From Sthenelais limicola (taxonomy: Eukaryota > Annelida > Polychaeta > Phyllodocida > Sigalionidae), in the NCBI GenBank assembly GCA_942159475.1, contig OW804096.1:135591625-135655624 (forward strand): DNA of 64,000 nucleotides, written 5' to 3'. A program made the translations under genes and the position numbers. Position 1 is the first letter of the stretch; every line of letters begins with the position of its first letter. Of the stretch, positions 33,417 to 43,335 are shown piece by piece. The notes under the pieces were generated by a model. It was not told the DNA's origin, ran no database searches, and saw nothing but the letters and a program-made list of their open reading frames with translations.

Positions 33417-33731
33417 ACTTGACCGGGGTGACTGGCACCCCTCCGGGCTTAGTCACCTGAGAACTTAATGGGGGCCCACGCTGGGAGTGGTGTTAAGTTG
33501 CAGGGAGTTATGTAAATAATGCATATATTTTAATAATATAACACTCTAAAGGGAGAAGTGTTTATAATAGAATAATTTTATGTTCCCCCCTCTATACAGT
33601 AGATATGCATTAGAATGACCTTATTTTTTAGATGTATATAATTCGCATCCCTATTCGGACATGACACATCCCTTTCGAGCTTCACATAAACCTAGTTCTC
33701 CACCCGCAACACACCACTCTATTGAAGAACC

Positions 33732-34463
33732 ATGATTTTTCTTGTGTTTTTCACCATTGCAATTATTAACTGTTCATTTGCAGTTGAAATTTGTGAGGAG
33801 TGTATTTGCGAGGATGTTAGCGAAAGTATAACATGCAGGACGATCGGGTCACCCTTTTCGTTTGAGATCGGAAAGATGGAAATCGTAAAAGTTCTCAATT
33901 GGCAATATTCTGGAATTGATTTGTTCAACAACGAGGTGTTAAAGCAGTCTTTCCCTAACCTAGAATTAGTTGACGTCTCCAACCCTCGAGACATTTCCAG
34001 GTTTATTTGTGGGTCCATTCAAACAGAAAAACAGTCGTACACCATCATTTCTTCATGTCCGGACCATTCTCTCACCCCCCCTACATCAACCATTTCACAG
34101 CCTACACGAGAGATAAGCTCAACACGAGTTACAATGCCCACCACCATGAAGGCAAGTACAACACCTGTTGTCTTCACATCGACTACACAAGATAGGACAA
34201 CCTATATAAGCTCAGAAGCTGTTTCTACTTTCAGCAAAATTTGTCGGGATACAAAAGGGATAATAATCCCGGCAGGGTATCTTTTTAAATATAGTGGGTT
34301 TCAACCAGAAGAACCGTTTATGTATGCGCTCTTTTTCTTTACAAAGCATAAAGGTTGTGCTGCCACACCAAAATTATTACACCCACCAGCCCCTCTTCTT
34401 CCTGCATTAAAGTGCTTGCGGGCACACATTGTTTGCGGTTATGTACGGTATGCGAAATATTAA
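33732..34463 (+). pseudogene. P-family head and stalk fused to another gene's end (P2)
   Basis: ATG 33,732 opens a signal peptide (MIFLVFFTIAIINCSFA), then an LRRNT-like cluster CEECICEDVSESITC, one LRR-like segment (FPNLELVDVS), a closing Cys pair region and a Thr/Ser/Pro-rich stalk (residues about 120-170). No membrane span follows. Instead, from ICRDTKGIIIP to APLLPAL the sequence matches the C-terminal half of the 207-residue protein at 35,902-36,525. A deletion between two neighbouring genes best explains the fusion. The product would be secreted if made. Confidence 0.75.
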
Positions 34464-34764
34464 GTGGCCTTCTAATGTATACGGGGAACGACATGCCTAT
34501 CGCATTTTTCAAAATTGGTTAAGGGACCTTTTGGAAATTGGTTGGGATAGTTTACCATGTTATTGCGGGTATAAAGTAAGCATACACAATTATTCAAATT
34601 TCTTAGAAACGAGACGTAATGAGTGTTGTGGTAAATTGGGTGTGCCTCACATATTTCTAAGATTCTTTAATGGTATGGTTTTCCCTGGTGGAAATGGTTT
34701 CTGCCTAAGATGCGAATGTTGCAAGTACAGTATGGGAAAATACTTTGTAAACGTTCCATTTTAA
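34429..34764 (+). CDS. Cys-rich terminal protein of element E
   Basis: The conserved part starts near 34,537 (GWDSLPCYCGYK) and runs through RRNECCGKLGVPH, FFNGMVFPGGNGFC and LRCECCKYSMGK to a stop at 34,762, 200 bases from the right terminus. It matches the remnant in element A and is uninterrupted here, but the true start is unknown; it could be a 3' exon. The Cys pattern suggests zinc binding. Conservation of place (always the last gene before an AGTAGTAATGGG end) and of sequence argues that it mattered to family-1 elements. Confidence 0.6.
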   Translation: MFAVMYGMRNIKWPSNVYGERHAYRIFQNWLRDLLEIGWDSLPCYCGYKVSIHNYSNFLETRRNECCGKLGVPHIFLRFFNGMVFPGGNGFCLRCECCKYSMGKYFVNVPF

Positions 34765-35520
34765 TATACACACAATTCAACATCGCTTGAGTATAACAGT
34801 TAGACAATGTAATTATCTCAATTTATTATGTGAACCAATAAAATGTACCAATCATTGTCTTATCTTCTTTTGTTTGTGATTATTACTGATATCATAAAGT
34901 CATGTGATTATTTCTTATCATTAAAAACCAACTATCATGCCTGGTTCAATAGCACTCCCATTACTACTGTCCAGGGAGAAGATATCCAAATTGTGGCTGA
35001 TTCCCAAGTAATGAGAAATGTCCCTACCGAATATGTTACTCCTGACAAATTGAAGAGAGTACAGAATTCCTTTAAAAGATCCATAGCAAAGTTAACAGCT
35101 AGAATGGATATCTCAGACACAGCTCTTATGGGGGTGATAGAAGTCAAAGCAGAGAGACCTATACATCACAACGACAGGCAGAGACAACATACTCAAGTTT
35201 GGTACCAGTCTAATAATCAGGAGATGGAGGTACGAGGCATGAGTCACAGCAGAGACCCATATCACAACCTAACCACTGGAGGAGACATCAGAGGTTACAA
35301 GCAGGGGCAGCAATATCGAGGGCCATGGCAGCAGAAAGGGCAACAACCAAGCAGTGCTCCTCACAGATTCAAGCCTAGAGTTAAGTGTTTCAATTGTCAA
35401 AATTATGGTCACTATCAGAGCAATTGTAAAACTCCAAACCTAAAGGAGGGCCCGTTTCCCATCTCTGAAAAGGCAAAATAATTAAATAATGTCAGTAAGG
35501 TATAGGGGCAAAATTATCCA

Positions 35521-35901
35521 CAATAGAATTTAGGTAATATGTAATAGGTGCACACAATTTTTGTCTCTGATTATCAATGATTTTCAACCGATATTTGCTG
35601 TGCCAGGTGATTATAATAACATGGGCCTACAAGCCAATAAGATGGCAGTCAAAATATTAAATTATCGTCGCTGCATAACGGCCGCGGAGGGATAGAAATA
35701 TATGTGTTATGATGTGGTATGCCAGCATCCTGCAGAAATTTAAATTTTGAAAATTGAGTAAAAACCCACGAGTCAGTGACCATACAAGACAGGCAAAATA
35801 TTAAGATTTGACCGATACCAGTCATCATTTTGAATTATCGTCGCCGCGCGTAATGACCGCAGACAGATATATATATATGGGCTATGGCCTTCTCTTGCAC
35901 G
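35521..35901. other. Non-coding with a diverged direct repeat
   Basis: ATTATCGTCGC(T/C)GC followed by a GC-rich patch and ATATAT occurs near 35,665 and again near 35,840, inside about 60-base similar segments. No gene seen. Confidence 0.5.
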
Positions 35902-36525
35902 CTAAACGAAGCAACAAGGACAATTCCGTACGCCAGTCACTGAAAACCCTGTATGCAAAAAACATGTCTGCATTTGGTTTAGTGCGCTGTCCGTACAGAA
36001 CAGCAAATCTGGAATGTCCACAGCCAGTTCCATTAAATTAAGAGCTGGTAGGATTGGAGCCATGGTTTTGTCGAACTTGGTTTTTGTTGTTTTGGGCTTT
36101 GATTGTGAAAAGTAAAAGTAAACACGAACAAATGGTTCCTCACCCGTAAACTTTGTGTACAGGAAGATGATGTTAGGTGGAATAATAATTTCTTTGGTGT
36201 TGTTGCAAACCTTTGTTGAAATAACATACTTGTAGTGGTTGGCGAAGTCCAGAGCGACTGACGGAGTTATAAAAGCAAAGTTTTTTGCCTCGAAACAGAT
36301 GTTGATTGCTATTGAAGGAATAGGTAACCAGACTCCCGTGTTTGGTAATGATGGATATTGAGAAATGTTCTGCAAGACAGGTTTTGTGTAGTGTTCATCT
36401 AAGTGAGAGAAGCGGAGAAACGATAAAAATGCAGACAGACATAGAACAGGGTTGTTCTCATCTAGGCGCTTCTGTAGTCGTTTGACGCGAGCCAAACGTT
36501 TGAAGTGATTATTTTGCTTGCCCAT
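35902..36525 (-). CDS. 207-residue protein of Polinton-like elements, function unknown
   Basis: An intact reading frame with a TATA box (TATATAG, 36,567-36,574) some 45 bases upstream on the minus strand. It starts MGKQNNHFKRLARVKRLQKR, a basic helix-like N terminus, followed by mostly beta-looking sequence (GVWLPIPSIAINI, KEIIIPPNIIFLYT, EEPFVRVYFYFS) and an end around APILPALNLM. Its C-terminal half is conserved in the chimeric gene at 34,230-34,420, so it belonged to family-1 elements as well. The last 45 residues after LPALNLM are not seen in the relative. A beta-rich basic protein could be structural (for example a minor capsid protein), but I have no motif that proves it. Confidence 0.55.
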   Translation of the reverse strand: MGKQNNHFKRLARVKRLQKRLDENNPVLCLSAFLSFLRFSHLDEHYTKPVLQNISQYPSLPNTGVWLPIPSIAINICFEAKNFAFITPSVALDFANHYKYVISTKVCNNTKEIIIPPNIIFLYTKFTGEEPFVRVYFYFSQSKPKTTKTKFDKTMAPILPALNLMELAVDIPDLLFCTDSALNQMQTCFLHTGFSVTGVRNCPCCFV

Positions 36526-36566
36526 ACTGAAAAAGAGTGTGCAGCAATAAAACCAGCGTAAACCCT

Positions 36567-36574
36567 CTATATAG
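36567..36574 (-). promoter_or_regulatory. TATA box of the 207-residue protein gene
   Basis: CTATATAGAG on the minus strand, about 45 bases before ATG 36,525. Confidence 0.5.
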
Positions 36575-36977
36575 CTGGTTTGAGAACTAATGTAAAACCT
36601 AACCTGAGAATGATAGCCTACGTTTATTATACTAGATAACCCACCTGATAAATTAGAATTGATAAACCAGAATAAATGTAAACTAGGTAAACCCTAATAG
36701 ATAGCTTTAATTGTAGTGATAACAACTGTCCTAGTTGAATAAAGCATAAACAGATAGCGCAAATTTAAGTGTAAAGGTGTAACTTTATCAAAGGGCTATG
36801 TAGGTAAATGGGTAGATAACATTGAAAAGCCAAAGGGTTATATAGGTAAATGGGTGGATAACACTTAAAAGCTGTTATAGTCTTTACCCATTTGCATTAT
36901 TGGTCGCAGATTTACCAATCTATTCACCAGAGAGGATGTATATTTACACCTGCGACTTAAAAACCAAAAGAGAGAAA

Positions 36978-37235
36978 ATGGAATTCATCTATAAAAACAT
37001 AAACGTAATTGTTGATGTGGATACCATAACTAAAAAGTTTTCGGTGAAGGTGACAGCCATCACAGGAACCGATGTTAGCGTACTAAATTTCGACAATATT
37101 ACGCAGAACAGTAACATAATGCCGGCGGCCCTTGTAGATTTTATTGATATCAAAGCTAGGTGGCACAGCGACAAGTTTGTTGTTTTGCTAGAAGATATGG
37201 CTTTGCAACAGCGTTTAAAAATTACAAAAGACTAA
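36978..37235 (+). CDS. MEFIYK protein, 85 residues, function unknown
   Basis: A small protein with a close relative at 51,468-51,737. Conserved blocks are MEF(I/V)YKNIN, VDVDTITKKFS, (N/S)QNS(N/Q)IMPAAL and W-H-x-(D/N)KFVV-L-D. I choose the Met of MEF as start because it begins the conserved region in both copies; an upstream Met at 36,936 is possible. The upstream DNA is conserved too: TTTATCAAAG, then GTAGGTAAATGGGTAGATAACA, present as two tandem units here (36,790-36,870) and one in the relative, a likely control region. The beta-strand-like pattern suggests a compact fold; I know no matching family. Confidence 0.65.
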   Translation: MEFIYKNINVIVDVDTITKKFSVKVTAITGTDVSVLNFDNITQNSNIMPAALVDFIDIKARWHSDKFVVLLEDMALQQRLKITKD

Positions 37236-37440
37236 TGATGAAGGTGAGTATCCTTTGATTACAGTGTGCTGATGTCATTATGTATAAATAGCCCTTATTG
37301 TATGACTAGTGAAAGGATATAAAAGAGATTGGTTTCTAACGTTTAAGGTGTAGTTACACCTGTTGCTGACTGTGAGCGCGTGTGTGTTATACTATTACCC
37401 AACTGTGTATTTAATTTACTGTTTGGAGGACTTTTAAAAC

Positions 37441-37701
37441 ATGGAGCTTAGCCAATATGTTTCACTGGAAAAGCGCGGAGAGGATCACTATAAATTAATT
37501 AGGAAAAAACCAGATGGAAAAATTAGGTTTGAGGTTATTCCTAAAAACGTGATATCCGAAGCCTTGGCGCATGGAGACAAAATAATGTCTGAAGGCAGTG
37601 TTCACAAAGTGGAACTGTGGGAGGTAACACGCTCGCAACACAATGACCAGAACTACATGGCCTTTTCTAAAAAGGATGACGAAGGCAACCGGATAGCGTA
37701 A
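37441..37701 (+). CDS. Small charged protein at the right end of element B, LSVEF-like
   Basis: TATAAAAG at 37,318-37,325 precedes ATG 37,441 by about 120 bases. The 86 residues begin MELSQYVSLEKRGEDHYK and include LIRKKPDGKIRFEVIP, HKVELWEVTR and FSKKDDEGNRI. The order (basic strand, acidic turn, NENGERI/DDEGNRI end) parallels the LSVEF gene of element E, so I take them as distant relatives. A donor-like GCGTAAGT overlaps the last codon at the same place where the relative has its intron, so a second exon was probably lost where the terminal repeat begins. Confidence 0.55.
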   Translation: MELSQYVSLEKRGEDHYKLIRKKPDGKIRFEVIPKNVISEALAHGDKIMSEGSVHKVELWEVTRSQHNDQNYMAFSKKDDEGNRIA

Positions 37702-37807
37702 GTACAGTAAAAAATATTTATAAAAAAATTGTATTTACGTATATTTAAAATTGTAATATTGAAAACACCCTTATATTGAAAACCTAGACCGAGAACCATT
37801 AAAACCC

Positions 37808-38572
37808 ATAACGGTCATCTAACCATTATCAATACATGTAAATTCCTTAAAGGTATATTTCTGTTGACTTTCCCACATGTAGGTTATTGTCAAGTATTTA
37901 ATAGATTTAACGGTTTTCCCTCAATCATAGACATCAGATGAGTCTCTTATCTATCACTCCACTTCTCAAGTAGAGAAACTTCCAACAGCTCGTCATACTA
38001 GACATGTTAATATGTACATGTTATCTTTCTTATAAGCTAATGACCTTAAATATATATTATATTAACACGTTGTCATGTTTAAGTGTATTTCACCCCAATC
38101 ATATCCAAACAATCTGTCTGTAACCTATACTTACATAATAGATCGTACATTGATGTAATGTAACTCCATGTTTACTCCTAATTTATAATAACTCAGTCTC
38201 TAGTGCTTATCTCCAGCTCAATCTCTAGCAGTCTCCCCATTGTCTTAGTTTGGAAACACTCTCTCTCTCCGTTCCAGTTGCTACGCCCACGCTCTCTTGC
38301 TTCTTATCTCCAGCTCAATCTCCTCTCTCTTCCAGTTGCTAGACCTACGCTCTCTTGCTCCTTATCTCCAGCTCAATCTCCCGCGGCCCTCCATTGTCTT
38401 AGCCCTTATCTCCCGCAGCCCCCATTGTCTCAGTCATTATCTCCCGCAGCCCCCATTGTCTCAGTCATTATCTCCCGCGGTCCCCCATTGTCTTAGCTCA
38501 GCTCCTCCTCCTTCCCGGATCTTTCAGTTGCGGCCCCCTAATCCCTACACAGCATGCCGACAGTATACTACT
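37808..38572 (-). repeat. Right terminal inverted repeat of element B
   Basis: The inverted copy of the left repeat, with fewer tandem units (38,200-38,520). It ends AGCATGCCGACAGTATACTACT. The last gene of the element (37,441-37,701) ends about 100 bases inside it. Confidence 0.88.
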
Positions 38573-39213
38573 ACTCCTGCTATTCATTGATCCTCATTGA
38601 ATGCCATTAGAGGTCAGAAGCTAGGTGGGAATATCCCCAATAAATGACGTCAATCTATGGAATAACCCCAGTTTTAACTGGGTACCCATCCTCTAGTAGG
38701 GTACACCTACGAACGAGCAACCATATGAAATGTACAAGAGTGGGTTAATTGTGTCCATTTCTGCTCGTTTGTGGGGACTTAGACACATTTTGAGGCATAA
38801 ATTATGTTGCACATGAATGAAAAGTTAGGACGACCTATTGGGTTATCCTAAGTCTGTTCAATTTCAATTTGTTCAATTTGAAGGACCCTACAATTCATTT
38901 ATTAATATATATCACTTTATAATGAGCAAAAAATGATATATTGAAAGTTCTCCGCATTTATTATTCATTTTTCTATGTTTTTGATATTCGTGGCTATGAG
39001 GCTTCCTCATGGCAGGTTCATTTATGTACCTATATATGTGTGTGTGACCTGTCAATCAAACTCATGTTGAGTGTCTCCAAAACAAACAATCAAGGTACAA
39101 CCAAGGCAATCAAAGAGGTAACAATCTAGGTAGGAATATCCCCTCTGCATGACATCACTCTTTGGATTACCCCACTATTTGACTGGGTCCACACCTCTAA
39201 TAATTAGGGACAT
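38573..39213. repeat. Intergenic, first copy of a direct repeat pair
   Basis: 38,617-38,745 and 39,124-39,200 plus 39,608-39,660 share AGGTGGGAATATCCCC-type, GACTGGG(T)ACC and GAGTAGAGTACACCCACGAGC-type blocks. The second copy is split by the MITE at 39,214-39,605. No gene seen. Confidence 0.6.
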
Positions 39214-39605
39214 TTAGCAACCACAACGCTAACACTAACGCTAACGTAAACGCTAGTTTCTTACAATAGGGTGGGCCGTATGTAATGGCAGAATTCTATC
39301 AGTTTTAGTGGTGGAGAGGTGTTTTCAGAGGGGAAAAAAACCCACAATTTCATGAAGGAGAGTAGTGTGTTACACCTGAGTCCTACGGAAAACACCTCCC
39401 GCTCATTTGTACATAAAAATGAAATCACAATTGACCATCATTTTAGCGTGAAATAGACATACGTTGGGAACGTATTGACACACCTCTTAGCATTATTGAC
39501 GTCCGTATCTCAGCTAGCATGCTAAGAATAGCACACCTAGTGGTGACGTAGTGCTCATAAAACACACGTTAGCGTTAGTGTTAGCGTTAGCGTTGTGGTT
39601 GCTAA
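39214..39605. mobile_element. 392-bp MITE with GCTAACG-repeat inverted ends
   Basis: The left end TTAGCAACCACAACGCTAAC and its inverted copy at the right continue as short GCTAAC/GTTAGC repeats. AT lies on both sides (39,212-39,213 and 39,606-39,607). Inserted in a repeat whose other copy is at 38,617. Confidence 0.8.
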
Positions 39606-39779
39606 ATCTGCCTAATGAGTAGAGTACACCCACGAGCATGTGGAAATATAATGAGTAAGGTTAGGACAAGGCACTGTGCAACAGAGGGCTTCGTGCTCTT
39701 TCTTAGACCATACGAGGACCAAATCCTGTTCGTTTCGTTGTGCAACAGCCCTCAGGCGATCCATATAGAACGGACAAGT

Positions 39780-40130
39780 AGAGAGTGGAAAAGTGATTGT
39801 AGGATAGGGACAGAGAGACGGGCAAGCACTGAGAAGACCCAGAGACACAGACACAACGACAGAGACACAGAGTCACTCAGATATACTGAGACCTGGAGAG
39901 AGAAAGGGAGAGACAGAGACACTTGAAATCCTCCCATTTTTGGAGAACGTTTCCCTTATAGATGAATAACAAACGTGTTACAATACAATAGTGGTGAGTG
40001 AGACAGACAGAGAGACAGGGAGACAGAGTTATAGGGATACAGAGATATAGAGATCTAGAGAGAGAAACAGAGAGAAAGAGGGGAGACAGATAGCTTGGGA
40101 AAGAGAGAGGAGAGAGTAAAAGACTGGTAT
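39780..40130 (+). repeat. GA-rich simple repeat tract
   Basis: Imperfect AGAGACAGAGACAC and GAGAGAGAAAC units broken by about 60 bases of other sequence (39,930-39,990). The open frames across it on both strands come from the repeat. Confidence 0.75.
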
Positions 40131-40249
40131 ACTCACACCATGAAAATCCTGAAATGACTTGTGTCACTTGAGAACACGTGACATTGATCCTTATGTAGTG
40201 GCTAGAGTCTGAGCCATATCCGTAAACATGGTAGGCCAAGTAAATAACA

Positions 40250-40665
40250 CATTTGTGTTGTGTTCCAGAGAAATGAGTCATAAGTCGCAAAAAATAGATG
40301 TTGAGATACCATTAGATTTGAGAAGATGAGATGAAGCTGATTCCAATGATAGTAAACAGTCTTATAATCTAATAAGTATTTCTAGATTTTAAGTTTGATA
40401 TTTTTACTTTGGAAACAAACATTTGCAATATTTCTGGGGGTAGTAAACAGTTAAGTTACTAAATATAGTCCATATAAGGACCTTTAAAACGAAGGGATAT
40501 ATTACATACATTGTCCTGAGATTTGATGCATCAATTGATGTACATATAAGTGATAAGCTCTCCAAAGATCAGAACATTCCAATGAAGTCATCTTGTAAAA
40601 TTAATACTTTGAAAAATATTGTTTTTGTGACTTATGACTCATTTTCCTGAAACACATCACATTTG
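40250..40665. mobile_element. 415-bp MITE, same family as 27,992-28,352
   Basis: Left GTGTTCCAGAGAAATGAGTC and inverted right GTGTTTCAGGAAAATGAGTC correspond over about 40 bases, followed by ATAAGTCGCAAAA/ATAAGTCACAAAA. The interior is AT-rich. Confidence 0.8.
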
Positions 40666-40957
40666 TTTGTTTGCTCTAGAAATTTTAGATGGAGTAGATG
40701 GTAATTTTAGTGCACACATTCAAAATGAATCACTAATCAAACAATTGATATTTTCTAAAGTGACTTATTTTACAATAATCCGTGCTCATAATGTTTTGAT
40801 TATTGGAATGCTCAGTGCTTCTAGTAGGATTGTACTAAATTCCAGAAAATATAGAAGTACTTATTGGATGTTTCATTAGAATCATTAACTTTAAATATGA
40901 TGGTATCTCAAAATGAATCTTTTGTGACTGATTTGTACGTTACATGTATGCTACATA

Positions 40958-41195
40958 TGGGTCAGATTTTTAGAAAATGTACAATTGGCAGCTCTACACA
41001 TTTAGGAAATTCTGCTAAATTAGGCTGAAAAATGAAGAATACCCGGTATATCTGAGTATAGTTTGTATCGCATTGATCTAAAGTATCAGTTCTGTTATGT
41101 TAAACTGCATTTTGAAGCTTATTTCTGTCTTAAATGTGGGTTATTTGAGAGGATTTGTGAAGGCGAATTGTACATTTTCTGAAAATCTGACCCAT
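40958..41195. mobile_element. 238-bp MITE with TA duplication
   Basis: ATGGGTCAGATTTTTAGAAA on the left and TTTCTGAAAATCTGACCCAT on the right are inverted, flanked by TA on both sides. A second copy is at 43,336-43,574. Confidence 0.85.
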
Positions 41196-42862
41196 ATAAT
41201 TATGTGATATCACCTTGTGGTGTAAAATTAGATTTTCTATCAATTTAAAATATTCAAGATGGCGGCCATGGTACACCTCAAATCTTTATACACTGCTATC
41301 ACAGTAACAGAGCTAAGAATTGCTACAAATATATACATTTCTTGAATTCCAATAATAGGTGCAATAATAGGAAATTATGGCGGTAGTTAAATGTGGTATG
41401 ATAGTATTTACACATAGCATTAAGCCAATAGAAAACATCTAGTAATAGGGCAGTTGCATCTGCCACTGCGCATGCCTGTTACAGTGCATGCTGGGATAGA
41501 TTCTGATGAAATCTGACATACAAATATTAGCAACATTTTTATTGAAAATTGCAAGAATGTTTTAACTAATATCTTACCTTCTATAAATGATCTGTAAAAA
41601 GCCAAATGTATGATGGGAAAGATGGGGACAGATGTGATGGAAACATGTATAAAATATGAATATTGACATTGGAGCACTGATAAATATTCCATGCTGAATA
41701 TGGCATGTTTTCTATTGATTTTAGACTGTACCATTACTCCCATAATTCCATGGGAATCAAGATTCAAAATGGCGGCTATGCAATTTCCCTATTGGGTTTT
41801 TTCCTTTCATTGTTTGAGGGGAGTAGGCTGTTTATTTAAGCTTCCCAGGTGTGAAGTAGGTGAACACTGAGGAGTTGGTTGAAGGAGCATGAATATTGCA
41901 CAAGTTGCATAGCAACAAGTGCAATATTCTAAGCGACTAAAACCAACGAGTTAAATAACAGGTTTATTATGCATGCTTTCAATCATGCAAATAGATATAT
42001 ATTGAGTCATAAATTTGATTTTTACAGGTATTCTTAGTAAAAAACAGATTGGTTGCCATGACAACTGCATGTAAATCACTAGTAAAATACGAACAATACG
42101 TAAATCACTCTAGATACATGGCTTTCAGACCAATGCATGTATAATAATAATATATTGCCTGATGCCATGGTATGAAACTTAACTAGTAAATATATTTATA
42201 ACATTTTACCATTGTTGCCTATCACATTGTATATTAATGATTGATAATTCAAATCAAACTTCATAACTGTACCTTCATTGATACTCGTTAATAACTATAC
42301 TTCACGTGTTATTTTTCCCCCAACACCGGGTCTTTATTTCCAAAGTAGACAAAGTCAAAGGAAGAAGCGCTCACAGTTCATACATCACTCCTTTCTTTTC
42401 TTTTTCAAGATAGAAATAAACTATTTTTCTCGGCACCATCAAACCAACCCAACATTGTTCAGTTCTGTGTTGCTTCGTTTTTACTTCTAGTTAACAATTT
42501 AAAAACTCTAAATAAATTCTCCAACGTTTGCTTCTTGTGTTATTGTGAAACAATTATTCTGTATAATTGGCCTTAACCGCCTGTATACCGGAGCTTTCCA
42601 GATAGCAGGTCACTGCGCATGGGCACTGAGCACCAGGCTTGTCCTGCTTCATTTCAAATCAACGATAAGTAACGGTAAGTATACCAGCGCCATTTTCATT
42701 TCTCTGTCCTTCTATCCTCTTCCACCTCTTCTCTCTTCTTTCTTTCTCCTACTCTCAGATCTTCTTCATAACCACTTTAATCTGTGGAAATATTTGACTT
42801 CAGATGTATTTGTTGGCTCTTGAATGTGAAGTTTCTATCACTACGGTTGGGTCGTGGAATAA
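41196..42862. other. Intergenic, no supported gene
   Basis: AAGATGGCGGCCATGG near 41,268 and AAAATGGCGGCTATG near 41,766 resemble YY1-type sites. A pyrimidine-rich stretch lies at 42,700-42,770. I see no domain in the open frames. Confidence 0.5.
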
Positions 42863-43207
42863 TTATTCATGATTGCCTGAAAATTTGTCAGTCAGTGGGC
42901 TACTAGTAACCTTTTTATAATGAAGATGGTGACCCGCCCATGAAGGTTTACCGCCACTCATTGTCAATTCCTTATATCCTCCCTTGTTTGTGGACATTTC
43001 CTTCACTGTTTCCTTGGTGATTTTACCTCTTGAATTCGGAGATTCAATAACTTGTTTGTTGAGATAATTTCCTGGGAAAAGCTTCCCAGCGTCGTTGGAA
43101 ATTGTGGTATCATTGTATCCATCATTTACCCTATATTGTTTTCCTGTTCCAATCACCTGTCTGGTTGGGGAGAGTTGATATTTATACATGTATAATGTTT
43201 CTTTCAT
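42863..43207 (-). CDS. Possible exon, 114 codons, unknown
   Basis: An open frame with balanced, hydrophilic composition (KITKETVKEMSTNKGG, TMSGGKPSWAG) unlike the surrounding AT-rich filler. There is no relative in the window, no clear promoter and no recognised domain. It may be chance. Confidence 0.25.
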   Translation of the reverse strand: MKETLYMYKYQLSPTRQVIGTGKQYRVNDGYNDTTISNDAGKLFPGNYLNKQVIESPNSRGKITKETVKEMSTNKGGYKELTMSGGKPSWAGHHLHYKKVTSSPLTDKFSGNHE

Positions 43208-43335
43208 CTCCGAATTATTTTAAAACAAAATGGTCAACTTAGTAAATGATGGAATAAAAGGCATGGGGATGTAATTAAGTAGAAGGCAGGGACAGGGCGT
43301 GGGGTGGGGAGAGCGTACATCATGAGTCAGTATAC

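Larger units (their letters stand above)
32029..34968. mobile_element. Complete 2,940-bp family-1 Polinton-like element (element E)
   Basis: The left end AGTAGTAATGGGAGTGC and the inverted right end are identical for 30 bases and similar for about 75. The host sequence GTCCAG is duplicated exactly on both sides (32,023-32,028 and 34,969-34,974). Six-base duplications with AGT termini are the insertion signature of Polintons. The element carries an LSVEF gene, a P-type head and stalk fused to the end of a 207-residue-protein homologue, and the Cys-rich gene. It has no polymerase or integrase, so it must have been moved by proteins supplied by another element. Confidence 0.93.
31930..35481 (+). 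pseudogene. Gag with CCHC zinc knuckle, split by an insertion
   Basis: Gag starts at ATG 31,930 (MEGSIEKNQDQ) and runs 33 codons to ATAGTCCAG at 32,028. It resumes at 34,975 with GGAGAAGAT and continues to a stop at 35,481. Removing 32,029-34,968 and one GTCCAG copy restores a single open frame of about 200 codons, so gag was intact when the element landed. The C-terminal part is Gln/Gly/Arg-rich and has a CCHC knuckle (CFNCQNYGHYQSNC). It is short for a Gag, so an internal deletion is likely; the capsid region is not obvious. Confidence 0.85.
30890..35520 (+). mobile_element. LTR retrotransposon remnant with nested element
   Basis: An LTR-like segment, a primer-binding-site-like TTTGGTGAAAGAACCCGG just after it, and a gag gene with a CCHC knuckle identify an LTR retrotransposon. 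The 2,940-bp element at 32,029-34,968 sits inside gag. Pol and the 3' LTR are absent after 35,481. The 5' edge of the LTR is uncertain. Confidence 0.75.
19686..38572. mobile_element. Family-2 Polinton-like region bounded by long inverted repeats (element B)
   Basis: The two ends, AGTAGTATACTG at 19,686 and its inverted copy ending at 38,572, lead into matching inverted repeats, so 18.9 kb are enclosed. AGT termini, a long terminal inverted repeat with internal tandem repeats, total length and a PolB gene starting next to the repeat fit Polintons/Mavericks. Inside: PolB (broken, partly duplicated), an NHL exon, MITE, LINE fragment, an LTR element with a nested 2,940-bp element, and three small genes at the right. 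Capsid, integrase, ATPase and protease genes were not found. The flanking hexamers (ATCAAG and ACTCCT) do not match, so no 6-bp target duplication supports a single insertion. Confidence 0.75.

Noticed and set aside
19686..38572. Complete autonomous Polinton
   Set aside because: I looked for major capsid, FtsK-type ATPase, adenain-type protease and retroviral-type integrase motifs in all elements and saw none; every PolB copy is damaged.
41260..41780. AAGATGGCGGC sites as YY1 promoters
   Set aside because: The words occur in repeat-like DNA without any downstream gene; other partial matches (44,112 and 56,503) also lack one.
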